DNA from: Silene conica
Taxonomy: Eukaryota; Streptophyta; Magnoliopsida; Caryophyllales; Caryophyllaceae
NCBI GenBank assembly: GCA_029255685.2
Contig: CM055315.2
Location: forward strand, 27,533,501 to 27,597,500
Reading direction: 5' to 3'
DNA: 64,000 nt
Each line of letters opens with the position of its first letter. Positions within the stretch are counted from its first letter, which is position 1. A program made the translations under genes and the position numbers. Under the pieces are notes generated by a model. The model worked only from the letters and a program-made list of their open reading frames with translations. It ran no database searches and had not been told where the DNA came from. Shown here in pieces: positions 26,401-39,123 of this stretch.

Positions 26401-29400
26401 CTTAGTTTAAAAAAGCATCCCTGAGGTGCGAAGCACCAGCCAAATCACTTCGAGGTGCATGGGATCCAAAAGGTGCACGAGGCGCAATGAGTGAGTTGCA
26501 CCAAGGTGCACTCGAGGCGCATTACTATTAAATGATTTAAATCCTATAAATTTGTTTCTCTAATTCTTTTTACTTCACATATTCACCCTTCCGTTCTCCC
26601 CTTAATGTTCAATTTCCACTTATAAATTCATGTTAGCCCTCTTTAAAAACAAAAAAGGGGACTATTATTGCTCAAAAAATCATTCTAGAATATAGGTGTT
26701 CTGTGTTCATTTGATAATCAATGCGCATCGTATCATAAGGTATGCGCGTTCACCTCGTGCCTTGTGTCTTATCGCCTAGAGACCCCATCGTCTCAGTGCG
26801 TCTTTGGCCTTCTCAAACTAAGGGTATGTCTGAAGACAAGAGGTTTCAATAGTTCAATGAGCTTCCCGGTCAGTTAGATTCATAAAATTGTTCTTTATTC
26901 TCCTGCACTTGGCTTACAGCTCTTTCAGCCTTTGATATCCATGCATAATAACCGTCAGTTTTTAGGATACTGAGCTCTGGTATTGTGTCTCCCTTTTACG
27001 GCTTACTTCAGCATTTGTTAGCCTAAGAATTGCACTTATGGTGCTGTTGGGTATGTTGGTTATGCTCTTCATCAATTGTCTTCCTGATGTGTTTGCTTGC
27101 CTTGTAGGATATTGCTCCCCAGGGCCTGAATTTACAAAGTAAGCTAAGGATCACCATACCGAGAGAGCCAGACCTAGAAACTGCACATAGAGCAGAAAGG
27201 ATAAGGTGTAAATTCGTATGTCGCTGCTTTTATATTATCCTTATTGTGACCTGTTGCCTGACTTCACTAATAGTAATTGCGGAGTAGTCCTTAAGTTTTT
27301 CACTATATGCATTATATATCAAAAGCACTACCGTTTAAGCACTTATGCCTTATTGAGTGTAAGTATTTGTTCTAATTAGCAGATCCATAAGTAGCAAAGA
27401 GGGTGAAAAACCTACTTCAACCATTGGCAGATATAAAGCACGACCATTGAACAAAAAGGTCTATATCTAAGCCACAAAGACAACTCTCCTTCAATTTGTT
27501 TTTCTGCCTCCTCTCTCGCCTAAACTCTCAATATCCTTTGTTATTAATTTTCAGATTCTTGAGTCCCCTGCAAGCACAGTCCCAAAGAGAAGTACTCCAC
27601 AGGTGCAAGATATTCAAGTGAGAGATCAATTTCATATGTTTTTTTCTTACGTAAAAGGTGTTTCTCAGGTCTCTATTTGATTGACTTATGCTGTTTGCTT
27701 TTGTAGGCCTTTCGCTTTAGAACCATTGAGCGTGCAAAACAGACTGCGTCCACAGCTACACCAGGGCTTTATCAAACTACGAAGGTGAAGTCGCTAGTGC
27801 ATGCTAGCAACTATAGTATTCTTTCTGAAACAGTATAATTGATTTTTTTTCATTCTCATTTGTGTTGTTGAGATGCTCCACTCGTTAGGCTTAACTTTCT
27901 CATTCTTTGGCAATACCGATGCCTCAAAAGAAGCTAGTGGGATAGGAGAGAGTATTCAGTACGTAGATTACAGTTGTGGTCAAGTCAGATTCACTGTTTA
28001 TGCTAGACCAGTTATGCAAACGCTATGAGTTACGACTATCTGCTAATCAGCTGTATAAAGGAATTCCTCATGGCTTGATGTCCTCCTACGAAAATTGCAT
28101 TGGCTAACTGTTTCCTAATTCTGCATCTATCAAATCTTGCATGCAAAGCTATGAATTCTTGAAGTGTCCACTCTTCGACAAGTTATATTTTTGGCCTGGC
28201 ATATTCACTTGCAGAATCTGCTTCTATGTTTTACTGGACATTGTGGGATTTTAGACAATATAGGCTTCTCTATCATATAGATAACTTGTACCCTGTAGAA
28301 CATCACTTTGAAATATTGTTTAATGCTGATCTAAAACATGGACTCGGCTTAAGAAAGAACATGCAAAAACCATTTGTCATCTATTACTGTACTTATGTGA
28401 GACAATTCTCTTTATCTTTGCGAATTTTTTTTGGGTAATTTTCAGGGGTTGAACAAAGCCAATCTTGCTTGCACTTTGGAAACTGTAAACAATGATGGGA
28501 AGAGGTATGTACACAGATTGAAAAGTGTGGATGATAGCTGCTTTTCTGTTTATTTATTGGTTGTGTCATCTTGCACATATGCGTCTTATCATTGGATATT
28601 GCCACATCGGTAAATAAGCTTTGTGGTTTACCGATATAATAACTGGTCTTCTATCTAGAATTGCAACATTCTGTCAATCGAACAGAATTGCTATTAACTG
28701 TATCGTTATTGGATATCAGGGCCTTGAAAGTGAGTCAGTTGGTAGACGAATACTTTATAGTTTGTACTTTGGCGGTCAATGACTCAATGGGTTTTACTTC
28801 ATTAATAACCATGCTTGCATAATTTTTTTTAACTTTCATGTCATATCTGATTTGTCTAGGTGTGATTCCGTGGATGCTCCAAAGTTGGCTGAACGTCCAT
28901 TAGCACATAGCTTCAAAGCACGTCCACTTGATAAGAAGGTAACAAGTCACAGACATGCAGTTAATCATCAAGGCCTCGTATGCTTTCAAATCAGATTGAG
29001 CTTTGACATCATTTATCAGCAATAACGAAAATACAAAGTGGTTGTTTCCAGACAACTTATACTGGAAATTTCATTAGCAATTGCATCATCTTTGACATCA
29101 TTTATCAGCAATAACGAAAATGCAAAGTGGTTGTTTCCAGACAACTTATATTGGAAATTTCATCAGCAATTGCATCATCTTTGACATCATTTATCAGCAA
29201 TAACGAAAATACAAAGTGGTCGCTATTTATTAATTTATAAGACCCTCAACCAATTTAGTTAGTCAGTTTTGCTTTATTAAATCATAATTCAGAGCGGAAG
29301 AGTAGTGAGGCTCCATCCCAACGACTGTTATGTTGCTGACTTATTTTGAATGCAGATATTGACAAGCAGAGGAGATCTCGGTATTTTTAGAAACAGTAAA

Positions 29401-30044
29401 CGAGATGTAACAGTGCCAAAGGTGATATATTAAGCCATGGTCTTGATTATGTTTCATGTAATTCTCTGTGTGCTCATTAGTGGTATAAACATTGCTGTTC
29501 TTTTTGTTCAGGAGTTCGAGTTTCAAACAGCAAAGAGGAATCACCAAAATCCTCCCGTTGAGCTTTTCAGCAAAGTATTTCACTATCTCCTTCCTGGATT
29601 TTCCTCTTTTATTTGGTTATTACAGCATTTTCTTATTGCTTTGTTTTTTCTGGTCTGCTTATCAATTGTAATACTGCTAATAACAATATGATATTGCTTC
29701 CTTGTATTTATTGTAGCTCTCGCTTGCTGGCGAACCTCAACCAAAAAATGGCGCTAAGCCACAGTTGCCCCAGAGGACCTGCATTTTCTCAAAGGTTCCT
29801 CTTTTCCACGTTAACTTGAAAGCATTGCTGTTCTATATATTCTGGACATTCCTGACTTTACTCTTCATGCTACAAGGGATCTAAAGAAAATAGATGGGAA
29901 TCATGTCATGAAGGTCAAAATGTAAAGCAAGATATACAAGACACCCACCAGGGAAAGCAGATTCTGGATATTGCCAGTTCTGGGGCTGCTGAATTAGGTC
30001 CTGGAAGTGCCATGAACAGGTTCAATCTTGACACATTAAAATAG
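23449..30044 (+). CDS. TPX2-like spindle protein (TPXL2/TPXL3 type), 16 exons
   Basis: Known family role: plant TPX2 relatives bind microtubules and target/activate alpha-Aurora kinases at the spindle, under importin control. Exons: 23449-23632, 24990-25151, 25267-25347, 25497-25662, 25842-25935, 26343-26393, 27108-27205, 27383-27458, 27555-27617, 27707-27784, 28446-28504, 28860-28938, 29356-29421, 29512-29574, 29717-29794, 29877-30044. All introns are GT-AG and the total is 1,566 bases (521 aa) in one frame. Residues 26-36 (YEFDAARFFDF) and the WF about 16 residues later match the Aurora-binding segment. YPPSPFV follows across the exon 1/2 junction. APKRQKL is NLS-like. YKARPLNKK and FKARPLDKK are TPX2 repeats. 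The C-terminal kinesin-5-binding TPX2 domain is absent, as reported for TPXL2/TPXL3. The last exon is read through to a stop; a further exon is possible but none was found. Confidence 0.88.
26401..26822. mobile_element. hAT-like MITE inserted at a splice donor
   Basis: A 422-base insertion in intron 6 of the TPX2-like gene is flanked by a perfect 8-bp duplication GGTATGTC (26393-26400 and 26823-26830). Its ends are inverted: CTTAGTTTAAAAAAGC on the left and CTTAGTTTGAGAAGGC on the right (minus strand). Beside the ends are clusters of GAGGTGC/GAGGCGC motifs, inverted on the other side. An 8-bp duplication fits hAT elements. The duplicated target includes the exon 6 donor (AAG/GTATGT). Confidence 0.8.
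29002..29222. repeat. 89-bp tandem repeat in intron 12 of the TPX2-like gene
   Basis: Two full copies and a partial third copy, starting at 29002, 29091 and 29180 with TTTGACATCATTTATCAGC, differ at only a few bases. It lies wholly within the intron. Confidence 0.9.
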
Positions 30045-31582
30045 CTGCTCCATCCGTATGAAGTTATAATATATTTTTTCTTTATTACTTTTGTTAAAGG
30101 ACTACTGCTCCCATCTAAACCAAAGCTCTCTCACCTTCCTTTTTTAGTAAATCCACACCACCAAAGTTCTCATTCCTTTTTAACTAAAAAAAAGTCAACA
30201 ACCAACCCCACACTTTTTAGTTTTTACCCTCCCCATGTTTTTCTCTCTTAATTACTGTACATAAAGGCCACAAAACTACCCCCACTCACACACTTAATAC
30301 AGTAGTTTAAGGGGTTTTTTGATGATGGTTGTTGCTGTTAAAAACTACCTTGTATTTAGGGTCATGTCCGGATCATGTCATCTTCATTTATGGTCCGACT
30401 CTGCCTTCAACAATAAAATTTTGGGTCATGTCCGGACTCCGGATCATGTCATCTTGGATGATCTCGGAATCCATGATCCTAAGGAGTGGATTATTTTGTC
30501 ACTAAACAAAAGTGGATTATTATCGGACCTGATTTTAACAGGAATTGTCACAAAGTCTATGTGAGTATGTGGTGACTTTAATCATCCTCTTTGCAGGACG
30601 GGTCCGATGTGGAGATAATAGCATTTATATTTTCCGCCGCAGGATAGGCACACCAAGATGTATAGACGCCTGTAGATGACAATTATACAGTCACCTGTTT
30701 GAATGATTGGGTCTTACAAACTACACTTGAAAGCATGGTAGCCTTCAAATTCAAGGTTATCGATAGAAGCAGTTGGCCCCTTACCGCCTCCTAGCCAGTT
30801 GAATATTTAGCCTACCATATTCGCCGAAGATAGAGGGACGGGTAAGGATGTCTAGTTCTGTATAGATACACTTAAGGCTTCTGTGTCCTGATAACATTTT
30901 TGTGTTCCCTTGTTTTCCACCCAGAAGCTGATAAATTCAACATCACTTTCATGGAGGGGGAACACAAATGTGTTTTTTTTACTGGACCATGAGGAATATA
31001 CAATTTTCGCCAAATGAGTTTTTTCTCAGTCAATCTATATTTTGCCTATGGTCGGATACAAATTCTCATTTGTGACTTGTGACGAAAATTGGCACCATTT
31101 TAATGATAAAATGTAACCATTATATAATGAATAAGAATTTATGGAAAATGGTTATGTTTTGTCGTCACAATATGTGACCCGTCTTACACTCTTACGTGAG
31201 TGTATTCTCAATGGTCGGGTTAGGAGCTCTTGTAACCCAGTTTTACACTCTTCGTTTAATGATGAATACACCCAACACATTTTTTAGATGACTCGTAAAG
31301 TCGTAATGAAAATTGTGTAATAGACCAACAAATTTGTCCATGTAATCAATTTATGGAACCATTTTACTTTATTCAAGAACTCCAAAACCAATAAGATCTC
31401 ACACGACTTTATTTGATCTTTTGGACTGCGAAGAATTTGGAGTGAAATGAGGGATTTGGAGTTGAAGTGAGGGAGTAGTAAATTCGTTAAAAATAATATT
31501 TTTTTACGGAATTTATATTAACCTGTTGTATTATACAAGTTCTGTACTAACAATACTGAGTTCCGAGCAATACATTTGTAGC
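30045..31582. other. Intergenic region between convergent genes
   Basis: Holds the 3' flanks of the TPX2-like gene and the SLAH-type gene. A CTCCATCCGTATGAAG motif at about 30050 resembles one end of a Stowaway MITE, but no matching second end was found. CATGTCCGGA-type repeats near 30362-30440 and a TGTGACGA palindromic block near 31075-31180 are probably small repeat relics. No further gene is supported. Confidence 0.5.
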
Positions 31583-33988
31583 TCACTTGTCATTCTTAGT
31601 TATAGCAGAAACAAGAGAAAGAGGAGCTTGCTTAGTCCATTTCCTAATATCATAGTGTCTTTTGTGAGGTTTTTTCGTTGCATCCTTTGTCAGCTTTCGC
31701 TTTGTAATGGCAATAGCTAGATCATTCGGGAACAACGTCTTCCAAACGAAGCCATGTAAAAGAGTCGAAATGAACAGAATGATCACCATTGTTGAAGACA
31801 TGAATGAGAGTGACAAAGCTAAACCTTTGCTAGTTATTGATGGCACCTCCTCGGCGTACTTGATTGTCGCTATTGACGCCGTCGTCATTGGGAATGTGTA
31901 TGACCACCATGCTACTGAAAACCTGTCATTAATTAAGTGAAATCATGTTTATAATTGGTCCGGGTTTGGATGTTTGATGCGGGTAATTATCCAAGTGTTC
32001 AACTTATTGTACTCCCTCTCCCAAATCATGTATTTACTTTTTTTATTCTTACTGATAGGTATATTAATGAAAGGTAAACAAATGATTGAGACGGATGAAG
32101 TAATTATTTACTCATCCGGGAATATAGTTATTTGTTTTAACTTTCTATTTGCCTGGATGTTTTTTTGCGTCCCATGGAGATGAAGGAACAAAATAAAGTT
32201 ACCTGAAGCCTCTGAAGAAATTGAGCCGAACGACAAGGGAGATGTAGAGGAAGATGGCAATGAAGAAACAAGTCCTTGCTAAGCCATCAAATTCACCATA
32301 AATAGTATCCCAAGCAATACTGGCTGCGGCCGGGGTGGCGATAAACATACAATAAACAGGGTGCAACTCCTTTGGCAGCGCCTCGCTTGTCGGCAATCTT
32401 TGATATAGCGTCACAAAAACCACTAGATAATGCGCAAACCCCACTGCCCACAAAAACTTTGCTGGCTCTACCCACCCTACCTGTGTTGTGCAAAGAGACA
32501 CATCAAAATATTACGCCTAAACCGAGACAATTCCGAAGAGTATAATTATAAAACGCGAGACAATTCCAAAGAATAAGAGGGAATCAGAACTACCTTAGCG
32601 GCCAAAATGGCGCCGACAAAGTTTCCAATGACGGAAAGGTGAGACGAAGGATTAGCCACCATGCTCAACCGCCGTTTCCCACCAGAGAGCCACTGACCGT
32701 AAATCTTCAACTCCAGTATAAACGCCGGTGCCATGAACACGCAAAACACGGCTGGGTGTAACGTACTGGCAATGGCGGGTGGAGTTCCAAGGGCCATGAA
32801 CATACACACAATCCACGGTGCGAAGAAGAAGTTGACACGAACCGGGTGGAAGTACTCTCGTTTAATCGCTTCGAAGTAGTAGAGACATTTCAATAGGTAG
32901 GTAGTGGACACTAAGAAGAGGATGAACAAGGCTAGAAACCAGAGGATTAGGTTTATGTATGGAGTTACATGGAGGAACTTCATAGATGGACTTGTTGACA
33001 TTGATTTCCATAGGATTGTTTGGCTGCTTAGGCCTAAGCATATTCCGAAACATCCTATCGGAAACCGTAGGAGAAATGGCCATACTTCGTCTTTTGGTAG
33101 AAGGATGTCTTCATAATCCTGCACACAATTTGTACCAGTTAATGGAACCGCAACAAATTCTCATTTGAGACGCTCTGTTACAAGGTATATGTTGTTAGCA
33201 CTCGTTTTATCTATAGCGTGAATGACCTTTTTCGCTTAGTGACACTGACAGAGCCAAGATTTATCGTTAGCTGGTTAGAAATTTCAACGGGGTGTACAAG
33301 TAATGACCTAACGTGAAAAAAAAAATTCAGAAATTTTAACGAAAACTTTGGAATTTACCTTGACTTGATCAAGCTCAGGACCAGTAAGAGCAGCAAAGTA
33401 TCTACCAGCAGGAACACTTGTATTAACAGAATCATCACCACCTTCGGAACCATTAAAACTATTTCTGGGATTATGCTCCAATTCATTAACTTCCTTTCTC
33501 AAAGGAAGTAAAGAATGTTGCTTATGAAGTGTAGATTTAGTCCTAAACTTGCTAAAATCATCCTTCTTCACTTCCCCCACAACCCCATTACTCCTCGATC
33601 CGAACCCGACTCCAAGGCTCCTTCCACTCCTACTAAGTCCTATTTTCTCATTCTCATTTCCTTTTAATACAGAAAATCCTGTTTCAAGTGATACTTGTCT
33701 ATTAAAGTTCCTATTCGGTACCTTTTTATTAGGTTGATCTTGAAACCTAACTGGTCTGGTCGCCCTAGCCCGCTTTTGATCACCTCTATTTCCCGTCTGT
33801 CTAGACGTTGTTCCTTGATCGTCTGCTGACAATATCTCGGGAATGTCGACAAATTGAGGATTAGATGAAGTTGAGGAAGCTGGTATTTTCTCCATAACAA
33901 TATCAATAAGCTCTTCTTGGTGTGCCAAGCTTAATGTTATAGTAGTATTGCATGAATGTCTACTTATATGGTAACGTGAATCCATCAA
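31583..33988 (-). CDS. SLAH3-like: S-type (slow) anion channel, SLAH2/SLAH3-like
   Basis: Known role: SLAC1-family plasma-membrane channels release nitrate/chloride and are activated by phosphorylation. Exons on -: 33988-33359, 33118-32594, 32480-32203, 31922-31583, all GT-AG; 1,773 bases, 590 aa, near the 635 aa of Arabidopsis SLAH3. The soluble N-terminus (about 200 residues) is basic and contains RQVSLETGFSVL, followed by GRYFAALTGPELDQVK. The transmembrane core starts at WPFLLRFPIGCFGICLGL in exon 2, with EAIKREYFHPVRVNFFFAPW and the stretch ELKIYGQWLSGGKRR. Exon 3 has FVTLYQRLPTSEALPKELHP. Exon 4 has FSVAWWSYTFPMTTAS and ends with a cytosolic LFPNDLAIAITKRKL tail. These stretches closely match my recollection of SLAH3. 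The start is the first ATG of the open frame; the second codon is also ATG. The gene appears whole and converges with the TPX2-like gene. Confidence 0.93.
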
Positions 33989-35407
33989 AAGTTACTTTTT
34001 TTGTTTGTGGGTGTTTGTAGTAAAGATCACGAGAGAATAGACTAACTACGCCAAGAAATTGTGTGAAGTTTTAATAATAATAATTAAAGATGAAATATGA
34101 GCCATAAGTTGAAGCATAGTTGAGCAAAAAAGTGCAAAAAGTTATGGTTTAAATAATCTCGTGAAGCTTTATTATTAAATAATATGTGGAAGATTTATTA
34201 TGGTGCCAACTTGAAATTAGTAAGAAGGTTGATAGCAAGAAAGATTTCACGGGATATTGGAATGCTTTATACGAGTGTTAGGAATTTTGTAGGATCCATT
34301 TTAATGGCTGAAAATTTAAATGTTGGGTTTGACTTGAATTAGTGCAACTTGTATTAGTTTTGCACCATGCAATATAATTGCTTTTGGCTTATGACCTTGT
34401 TTATCAACGGCCGATGCAGATTTAAAATAGCGGATAATATTAGTAGCACAAATTCTTATCTCAGATCGTCATTACCCGTCTTACAAAATACATACCAAAT
34501 TACCCCATTTGTTATCTACAAAATGACAAATTTTTTGTTTTTATTACCACCACTTGTTGTATTAGTAGTATATTGTTAGCTAAATTTATAGTTGGTTTGC
34601 CTATCAAATTAAACTTAACATATTAAGAAAACGCGTTTGCTAATTAATGGATTATATGATTTTAAAATTGTTTCATGTATAACTTGAATATGCTAACAAC
34701 TAATACAATATCTTGTTATTAACAATATATTAAAAAATAGTAGATTCCGACTATTATGATATCAGAATATGTCGTGTACCAAACACATGAAAATAATAGA
34801 TTGATTGGTTAACCTACTAATTAGTAAGAAATCTACTAATTTCACTCAATACGTTGTCTACCAAACATGACATATATAGGCTATATAGCTAATAGGCAAT
34901 AGGTTATCGTAACTTTAAAAACAGTCAAGTTTTTCGGCAGATTGTCGCAATACTCCTAAAGTTTGACATTTTACACGATTCAAAATTTGTTTAGTCAATT
35001 TTTTTGAGATGCAATTACTCCTCACTTTGAAGAAAATAGGACAATTTTTTTTAAAGAAGATCAATTTGAAGAAAACTCCTCACTTTTTAAACTCGTAAAT
35101 ACGAATTATGGCCTTTTAAAGTTTTATGTATAATGATTTTTCGTATTTTGTACAAAATTTAAACCTTAAAGATACATATTATATATATTTGGATTATGTA
35201 GTACAAGAACTCTTCTTAATTAGCCGTCCCGTGTTCGATACCTTATCAGACATCTAACACTCGTCGGACACACGTCTAAATATATTATAGTTTGGAATTT
35301 AGACTAGATCTGACAAAAGCTGATCCGCCCCGCGCAAAACCGGACTCGACCCGCCTACCTCGGCAAAATACCATCGTAGCAACAATTTTCCGTGATTCTA
35401 TTTCGTA
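33989..35407. other. Intergenic DNA, upstream of the SLAH-type gene
   Basis: The 300 bases before the minus-strand ATG probably hold its promoter. No specific element is called. The rest is AT-rich with no recognisable gene. Confidence 0.5.
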
Positions 35408-36945
35408 CTTTTATAACACCTAACATTTACACTGTCTGTAGAAATAGTACCTAAATTTATTTTTTTTGCCGAACAACACCTAACATTTTCTGTATTTTGT
35501 CTAATAACACCAAAATCAGTTTTCCGTAAAAAAAAAAGTCGAGATTCCGTCTTGACTAACGGTGAAATTGATTTGACCTTATTTCTTCATTCGTTTTTTT
35601 TTTCCACTGACTGTGCATTATAAAAGTAATTGACAATGAATCTTATTCTTAAGTGACTTATTTTAATTCAACATGCCATTTATAACACTTTTTTTTGCCA
35701 AGAACTCACATCTTCATCAATCCACTTAAAAAAGCAACACCCACGCAAAACCGTCTCTGGATGAGCTTGAATAAGGGTCTGTTTGACAAAACTAGCTGGA
35801 AAGGTAGCTGAAACCTGAAAGGGTAGCTGAAACCTGAAAAGTTACCTGAAACCTGAAAAGCTAACTGAAAAGGTAGCTGGAAATTAAGACCTGAAAAGGT
35901 AACTGATTTTTGTTAAAACTGTTTGGAAACTAGCTGAAAATGTAGCTGATATTTAACAAAATGACGGAAAAGGACATGGTTTATTATTGATATCTTTTAC
36001 GTTTTTACTATTATTCTTGTGTTATTGTCATTGGCGGCGTTACGTTTTTACTAGGCTGAGGACAAGTCGGGCTTCACATACCAGTTCTTAAATTTTTATC
36101 TTAGATTCTTAATTATTTCAAGTATAAATTTAACAACTTATAATGAATTTTTTTCAACATATTTGAAAGGGAATGAAAAAATAATTAATATGTAACGATT
36201 AGGTAAAAAATTCCAACAATACACCCTTGAAAATATATTGAAGAAACTAGAGGTGATTATGGGTTATATTTGGGAAGTACGTAAACGTTTTGTATTGTGT
36301 TTGATTTTGTTAAGTAGCGTTATACAATTGAGGGTAGAATAGGTAGATGAAAATGAAACAGGTACCTGATTTCTCAAATGCTACCTGGGGTAGCTTTTTA
36401 TTTCAGGTACCTTTTTTACTCAAATCAGGTACTTGCCAAACACCAAAAAAAAATAAGGTACCTGATTGTTTTTGCAAAAAAGTCGTTTCAGACAAATCAG
36501 GTACCTTATTTGCCTTGTCAAACACAGCCTAAGACATTGGGTTGAAAGGATGGTGAGGGAAAAGGAGAAACCCGGACAAAGTAAGCCCAATTTGGGGTTT
36601 TAATTTGAAAATTGAGAAATTAAATAACTAAGGGGAGGTTACATAAGTATTTATTATTTGGAGGAAAAATTAAGTTTAATTGAAGGAAAATTAGCAAAAG
36701 GGAAAATTGAGTTTAGAAAAGGATGATGAAGAGGGTAATGAAATGCATCTAGGGAAAAGAAAGAAGCGTCAAATCAAATTTACCGTTAGTCAAGACGGAA
36801 TCTTGACTTTTTTTGACGGAAAACTGATTTTGGTGTTATTAGACAAAAAAAACAGAAAATGTTAGGGGTTGTTGGGCAAAAAAAATAACTTTAGGTACTA
36901 TTTCTATAGACAGTGTAAATATTAGGTGTTATATAACAAAAAAGC
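35408..36945. mobile_element. Foldback element with about 180-base inverted ends
   Basis: About 35408-35590 is the inverted complement of about 36770-36945. Shared landmarks are ATAACACCTAA, ACTGTCTGTAGAAATAGTACC/ACTGTCTATAG, ACACCAAAATCAGTTTTCCG and GATTCCGTCTTGACTAACGG. Long inverted ends without a transposase fit a MULE-derived or foldback non-autonomous element. No clear target duplication was read. A second MITE is nested in the middle. Confidence 0.75.
35774..36530. mobile_element. MITE nested in the foldback element
   Basis: The ends GGGTCTGTTTGACAA (left) and AGGCTGTGTTTGACAA (right, minus strand) are inverted. Internal stretches are rich in AGGTAGCTGAAACCTG and GGTACCTGATT-type motifs in opposite orientations on the two sides. 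The ends resemble hAT-like plant MITEs; this is inference. Confidence 0.65.
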
Positions 36946-37820
36946 TCTTATCCATAACAAGTTGAACACGAACTATGCCCTTGTTACAATAAGACAAGTG
37001 AGAGGATAAGCAAAAGGGAAATAAAACATTCCATAATAATATCATTTACATATTATAAAACGGTTTTTCTCACGTGTCTTTTAAAACGCACATTAATAAT
37101 TTAAAAGCGGAAAGATTCACATCATATTTTCATTAATTATGATAAAAATGGTTTTCTAACAAAGAATCAAATGAAAATATGTTGTAAATCTTTCCATATT
37201 TAAATTATTAATGAGCGCCCTACGAAAACACGTTAGAAAAATCGTAATTAGTACACTATCGATCTTCAATTTATGACAGATAATACTAGTTTACACGTTT
37301 ACACGTTGTGTACATGGAATTAGTGGGTGTTTAATTTTGGATAGATGCTTAGCATCATCACATATGGTACGTGTTGGTTCCTAATGATAGTCAAAGCCAT
37401 ATAAACCTCATTTTTATTATTACGTATTATATGCTCCAATAGCCACACGCTGTCTATTTGTTTTGTTCCCAATTTAGTACAATTGTCATATTCACTTTAA
37501 TAATTAAGTTAGATGTTCTCACCGTAAGTATAATACGACTACTAATAACTTTAAGCGTACCGAACATTGATATGACGTAATTGTATTTGTTTATTATTAT
37601 TTTAAATTGCAATTATAATTTAACTCCTTACCATGCATATTTTCTTTACGTTTATGAACGGTTATTTTACGGGTTAAATATTTTTAGTTATATTATTGAT
37701 TTTTTTTTTGTAAAAGTTAGACATTTTTAATGTACCTGTAAATGACGAATCAAATAACATCTCATATGAATATATTTTCAATCACATATTGAGAGAAAAT
37801 TGAACTTGAAGGCTCAGTTA
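36946..37820. other. AT-rich intergenic DNA
   Basis: No gene or clear element is seen. Confidence 0.5.
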
Positions 37821-37823
37821 TAA

Positions 37824-38159
37824 GAGCAACTTCAATGACAAGCTACAAAACCTTCTAACTTGCTTTGCTCCATATATTTTCCAAGCAACAAATCTTTTAA
37901 GCTACAATATTCTTCAATGGTAAATTACAATAAATGTAGCTTAAAAAGGCCCACTAGAAAATAAATATTATAATTAAATTATTTTGTTGGTTTTTATTTA
38001 TTTATTTTAGTAATTTTAATTGTCAAGCTATATGTAGCTTGACAAAGCTACACCCGCTTATAAGCAATACGTATTTTTTGTAATCCAATGATAAACAAAC
38101 TGCTTGATAATTTACGCTATTTGCAAGCAGGTCCTTAAAGGAAACTATTGGAGTTGCTC
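37824..38159. mobile_element. Tourist-like MITE
   Basis: The ends GAGCAACTTCAATG and GAGCAACTCCAATAG (minus strand) are inverted and flanked by TAA on both sides. Size is 336 bases, with an internal AAGCTACA/TGTAGCTT palindrome-rich body. A 3-bp TWA duplication is typical of PIF/Harbinger-derived Tourist MITEs. Confidence 0.8.
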
Positions 38160-38452
38160 TAAATAGTGTACAAAATAGAAATGTGTAGTCTGAAATTAAA
38201 TGAAGGGAGTATGATAAATACATGTTGTGTCTTATGTTACATTATTTATTTGACGAGATAAAGAATTATTAATTTGAATTTATATGGTAATACAAATATT
38301 ACTATTCAGGAGATTAATTAGTATGAGAAATAGTCAACTAAAAATATAACATGTGATAAAGTGAAATTATTGAGACAGAACCAATGTTAATTAAATAGAT
38401 TGTCATGGATTTTATGGTTGTTTGGTTCAATGCGTAGGAATGAAATGGAATG

Positions 38453-39123
38453 TGTTGAAAATTTATGCCTTGAATTTGTGTCGAAGACGGATTAAGCTAA
38501 GTGTCTTATTAAGACTTGGTTTCTTAGTTTATTTATGGTAGGAGAACTTGAATTAGATTAGGAAACTATATAGTTTCCTAATAGTCTATGGTTTCTAATT
38601 AGGTTAGATATTTTATATTGGGTGGAATAATTATATAAAGACCCAAGTATTATTCTAGGTTAATTAGAAGAGCCAAAGATGTGAGAGACTTGGGAGCACA
38701 ATAAAGAGGGTCAATTTGCGAGGTTCCTTCTGGAGAAGAAAACTCAGTTTGTCTCAGGGCTCTATTATTGGTGTTCATTTGTCTCGTTTGTCTTTGAAGA
38801 TTGGAGGAGTTTGTTGATATCTTGGTTGGCCACAAGATAATTTGTCCTTCGTCTTATTTGGGTAGTCTCTTTTGTCTCTTTGAGACTACCATAGTAGAAT
38901 AGGGTATACTTTTGGCTCATATTGAGCGCGTGTGTACCGGTCTACTGTTGTACTATTTTCTCCATTATAGTGAAGTTTGATCTCCTTGCAGGGTGGACGT
39001 AGCCAGTTATTTTACTGGTGAACCACGTAATTTCTTGTGTCAACTTTATTTACATTCGTTATTTATTATTCTTATCACCTTATCAATTAACTATTTGGGT
39101 AACGGGATACCTCCGTTACAACA
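38453..39123 (+). repeat. 5' LTR of the small LTR element
   Basis: TGTTGA start and ACAACA end. A TATATAAAG motif at about 38632-38640 is a candidate promoter TATA box. Confidence 0.75.

Noticed and set aside
30319-30564. Extra exon of the TPX2-like gene or a separate small gene
   Set aside because: No similarity to the TPX2 C-terminal domain, no fitting splice sites, and part of it is a local CATGTCCGGA repeat.
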